Assembly: GCA_009726075.1 (NCBI GenBank)
Contig: WLND01000151.1
Span: 1 to 5,318, forward strand
Reading direction: 5' to 3'
DNA length: 5,318 nucleotides
Source: Actinomycetota bacterium
GTDB lineage: Bacteria > Actinomycetota > Actinomycetes > S36-B12
The position numbers were made by a program, and so were the translations under genes. A model generated the notes under the pieces. The model made no database searches. It was not told where the DNA came from and saw only the letters and a program-made list of their open reading frames with translations. Numbering within the stretch: position 1 is the stretch's first letter; every line of letters begins with the position of its first letter. Positions 4,750-5,318 of this stretch are shown here, in pieces.

Positions 4750-5318
4750 CGACGACGGCGATGGTCATCGTCCCGACGAATCTGAGCCTACGCCACAAGG
4801 CTTCGAGCAGGGCGGACGTCGCGGCCATTGCGGCTCGCCACCGGGGTGAGCGAGGCGTGCCGTCGGACTCGCTGCTGCCGATGCGGCGGGGGTCGACATC
4901 TGCGTCGGAGCAACCACCGGATCGCGTGCTTCTGGTCGCTCTTGCCGTCGCAGGCGGCGGCATCGGAGCTCTGGCCAGTGCGCCGCCGCGCGGGCGTTGC
5001 CCGCGTCGGCCCGGTCGAGCCGTTCGAGCACGCGCATGCTGCCTCGGACTATCTCGGACGATGGCCTCGGCCACGGCGTCCCGACGATGGCGTCCTGCTC
5101 GTTGCGAATCCTGCTCACGAGACAACGGCGACTCGGTGACTGCGTCAACCTCCCGAGATCCTTCACTGGGGTGAGCGATCTCCAGCGCCCCTCGGAGTCG
5201 AAACTGACGACCTGGTCACCACGGTGCTGGCTCCGCAATCGTCAAAAGCGCTCTCGTGCAACGGAATTCAGCCTATCGAAGACTCGCGATGCTTCATGGA
5301 GCTCGCGAGTGGCCCAGT
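4750..5318. other. no defensible gene; possible broken minus-strand frame
   Basis: No open frame here has a good start, ribosome site and convincing product. The best signal is on the minus strand. A frame from TTG 5238 to 4765 would encode 157 residues. Its first 90 or so codons have third positions that are mostly G or C and a plausible soluble composition (for example MRVLERLDRADAGNARAAAHW, around residues 68-88). Below about position 4970 the bias in that frame drops. It becomes stronger in the adjacent minus frame, which is open down to 4682 and would overlap the end of the DUF4126 gene. That pattern fits a frameshifted remnant, but the plus strand shows a similar bias at 4761-4990, so the strand is uncertain. 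No tRNA or mobile-element mark was seen. The segment runs off the window. Confidence 0.3.
4757..4772 (+). terminator. weak hairpin after the DUF4126 gene
   Basis: GGCGAT (4757-4762) and ATCGTC (4767-4772) pair around a GGTC loop in plus-strand RNA. One of the six pairs is a G-U wobble. The hairpin starts 7 bases after the stop. It is short and lacks a U-run, so it is only a candidate terminator. Confidence 0.25.

Noticed and set aside
5095..5125. TGCGAATCC-type string resembling a tRNA T-arm
   Set aside because: No matching acceptor stem, anticodon arm or TTCGA core at the right spacing.
1..5318. CRISPR array, insertion sequence, integrase or toxin-antitoxin locus
   Set aside because: No regularly spaced identical repeats, no transposase or recombinase motifs, and no terminal inverted repeats with target duplications were found. 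The direct repeats at 1659 and 2039 are too degenerate and too few for an array.

Overview
The window is GC-rich with strong G/C preference at third codon positions and GTG starts on several genes. It carries secreted and lipid-anchored envelope proteins plus a DUF4126 membrane protein. This fits a high-GC actinobacterium, perhaps of the mycolic-acid group (Rhodococcus/Gordonia/Dietzia-like). The genus is an inference, not something the sequence proves.

Layout. (1) 15-293 (+): a short putative lipoprotein, odd because its signal peptide has no basic residues. (2) 294-424: a convergent gap with two hairpins, one suited to each converging transcript. (3) 425-1078 (-): a well-formed 217-residue lipoprotein with a Ser/Ala-rich linker and a four-cysteine outer domain. 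(4) 1079-2473: about 1.4 kb with no convincing gene. It holds several strong inverted repeats and what looks like a degenerate direct duplication with a period of about 380 bp. (5) 2474-2611 (+): a 45-codon reading frame with a good Shine-Dalgarno sequence, whose stop overlaps the next start. (6) 2605-3972 (+): a 455-residue exported protein built of tandem beta-sandwich (Ig-like) repeats with a period of about 97 residues, ending in a cysteine-pair domain. (7) 4135-4749 (+): a 204-residue DUF4126 integral membrane protein. (8) 4750-5318: no gene I can defend; codon bias hints at a broken minus-strand reading frame.

How the genes may work together. The 45-codon frame and the Ig-repeat protein almost certainly share one transcript and are probably translationally coupled. 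The DUF4126 gene lies 162 bp downstream on the same strand and could be read from that transcript or from its own promoter. Together they could form a small cell-envelope cassette, but its function is unknown. The most unusual parts are the small coupled reading frame and the hairpin-rich, internally repeated gap upstream of it. I found no tRNA, rRNA, CRISPR array, transposase or recombinase.
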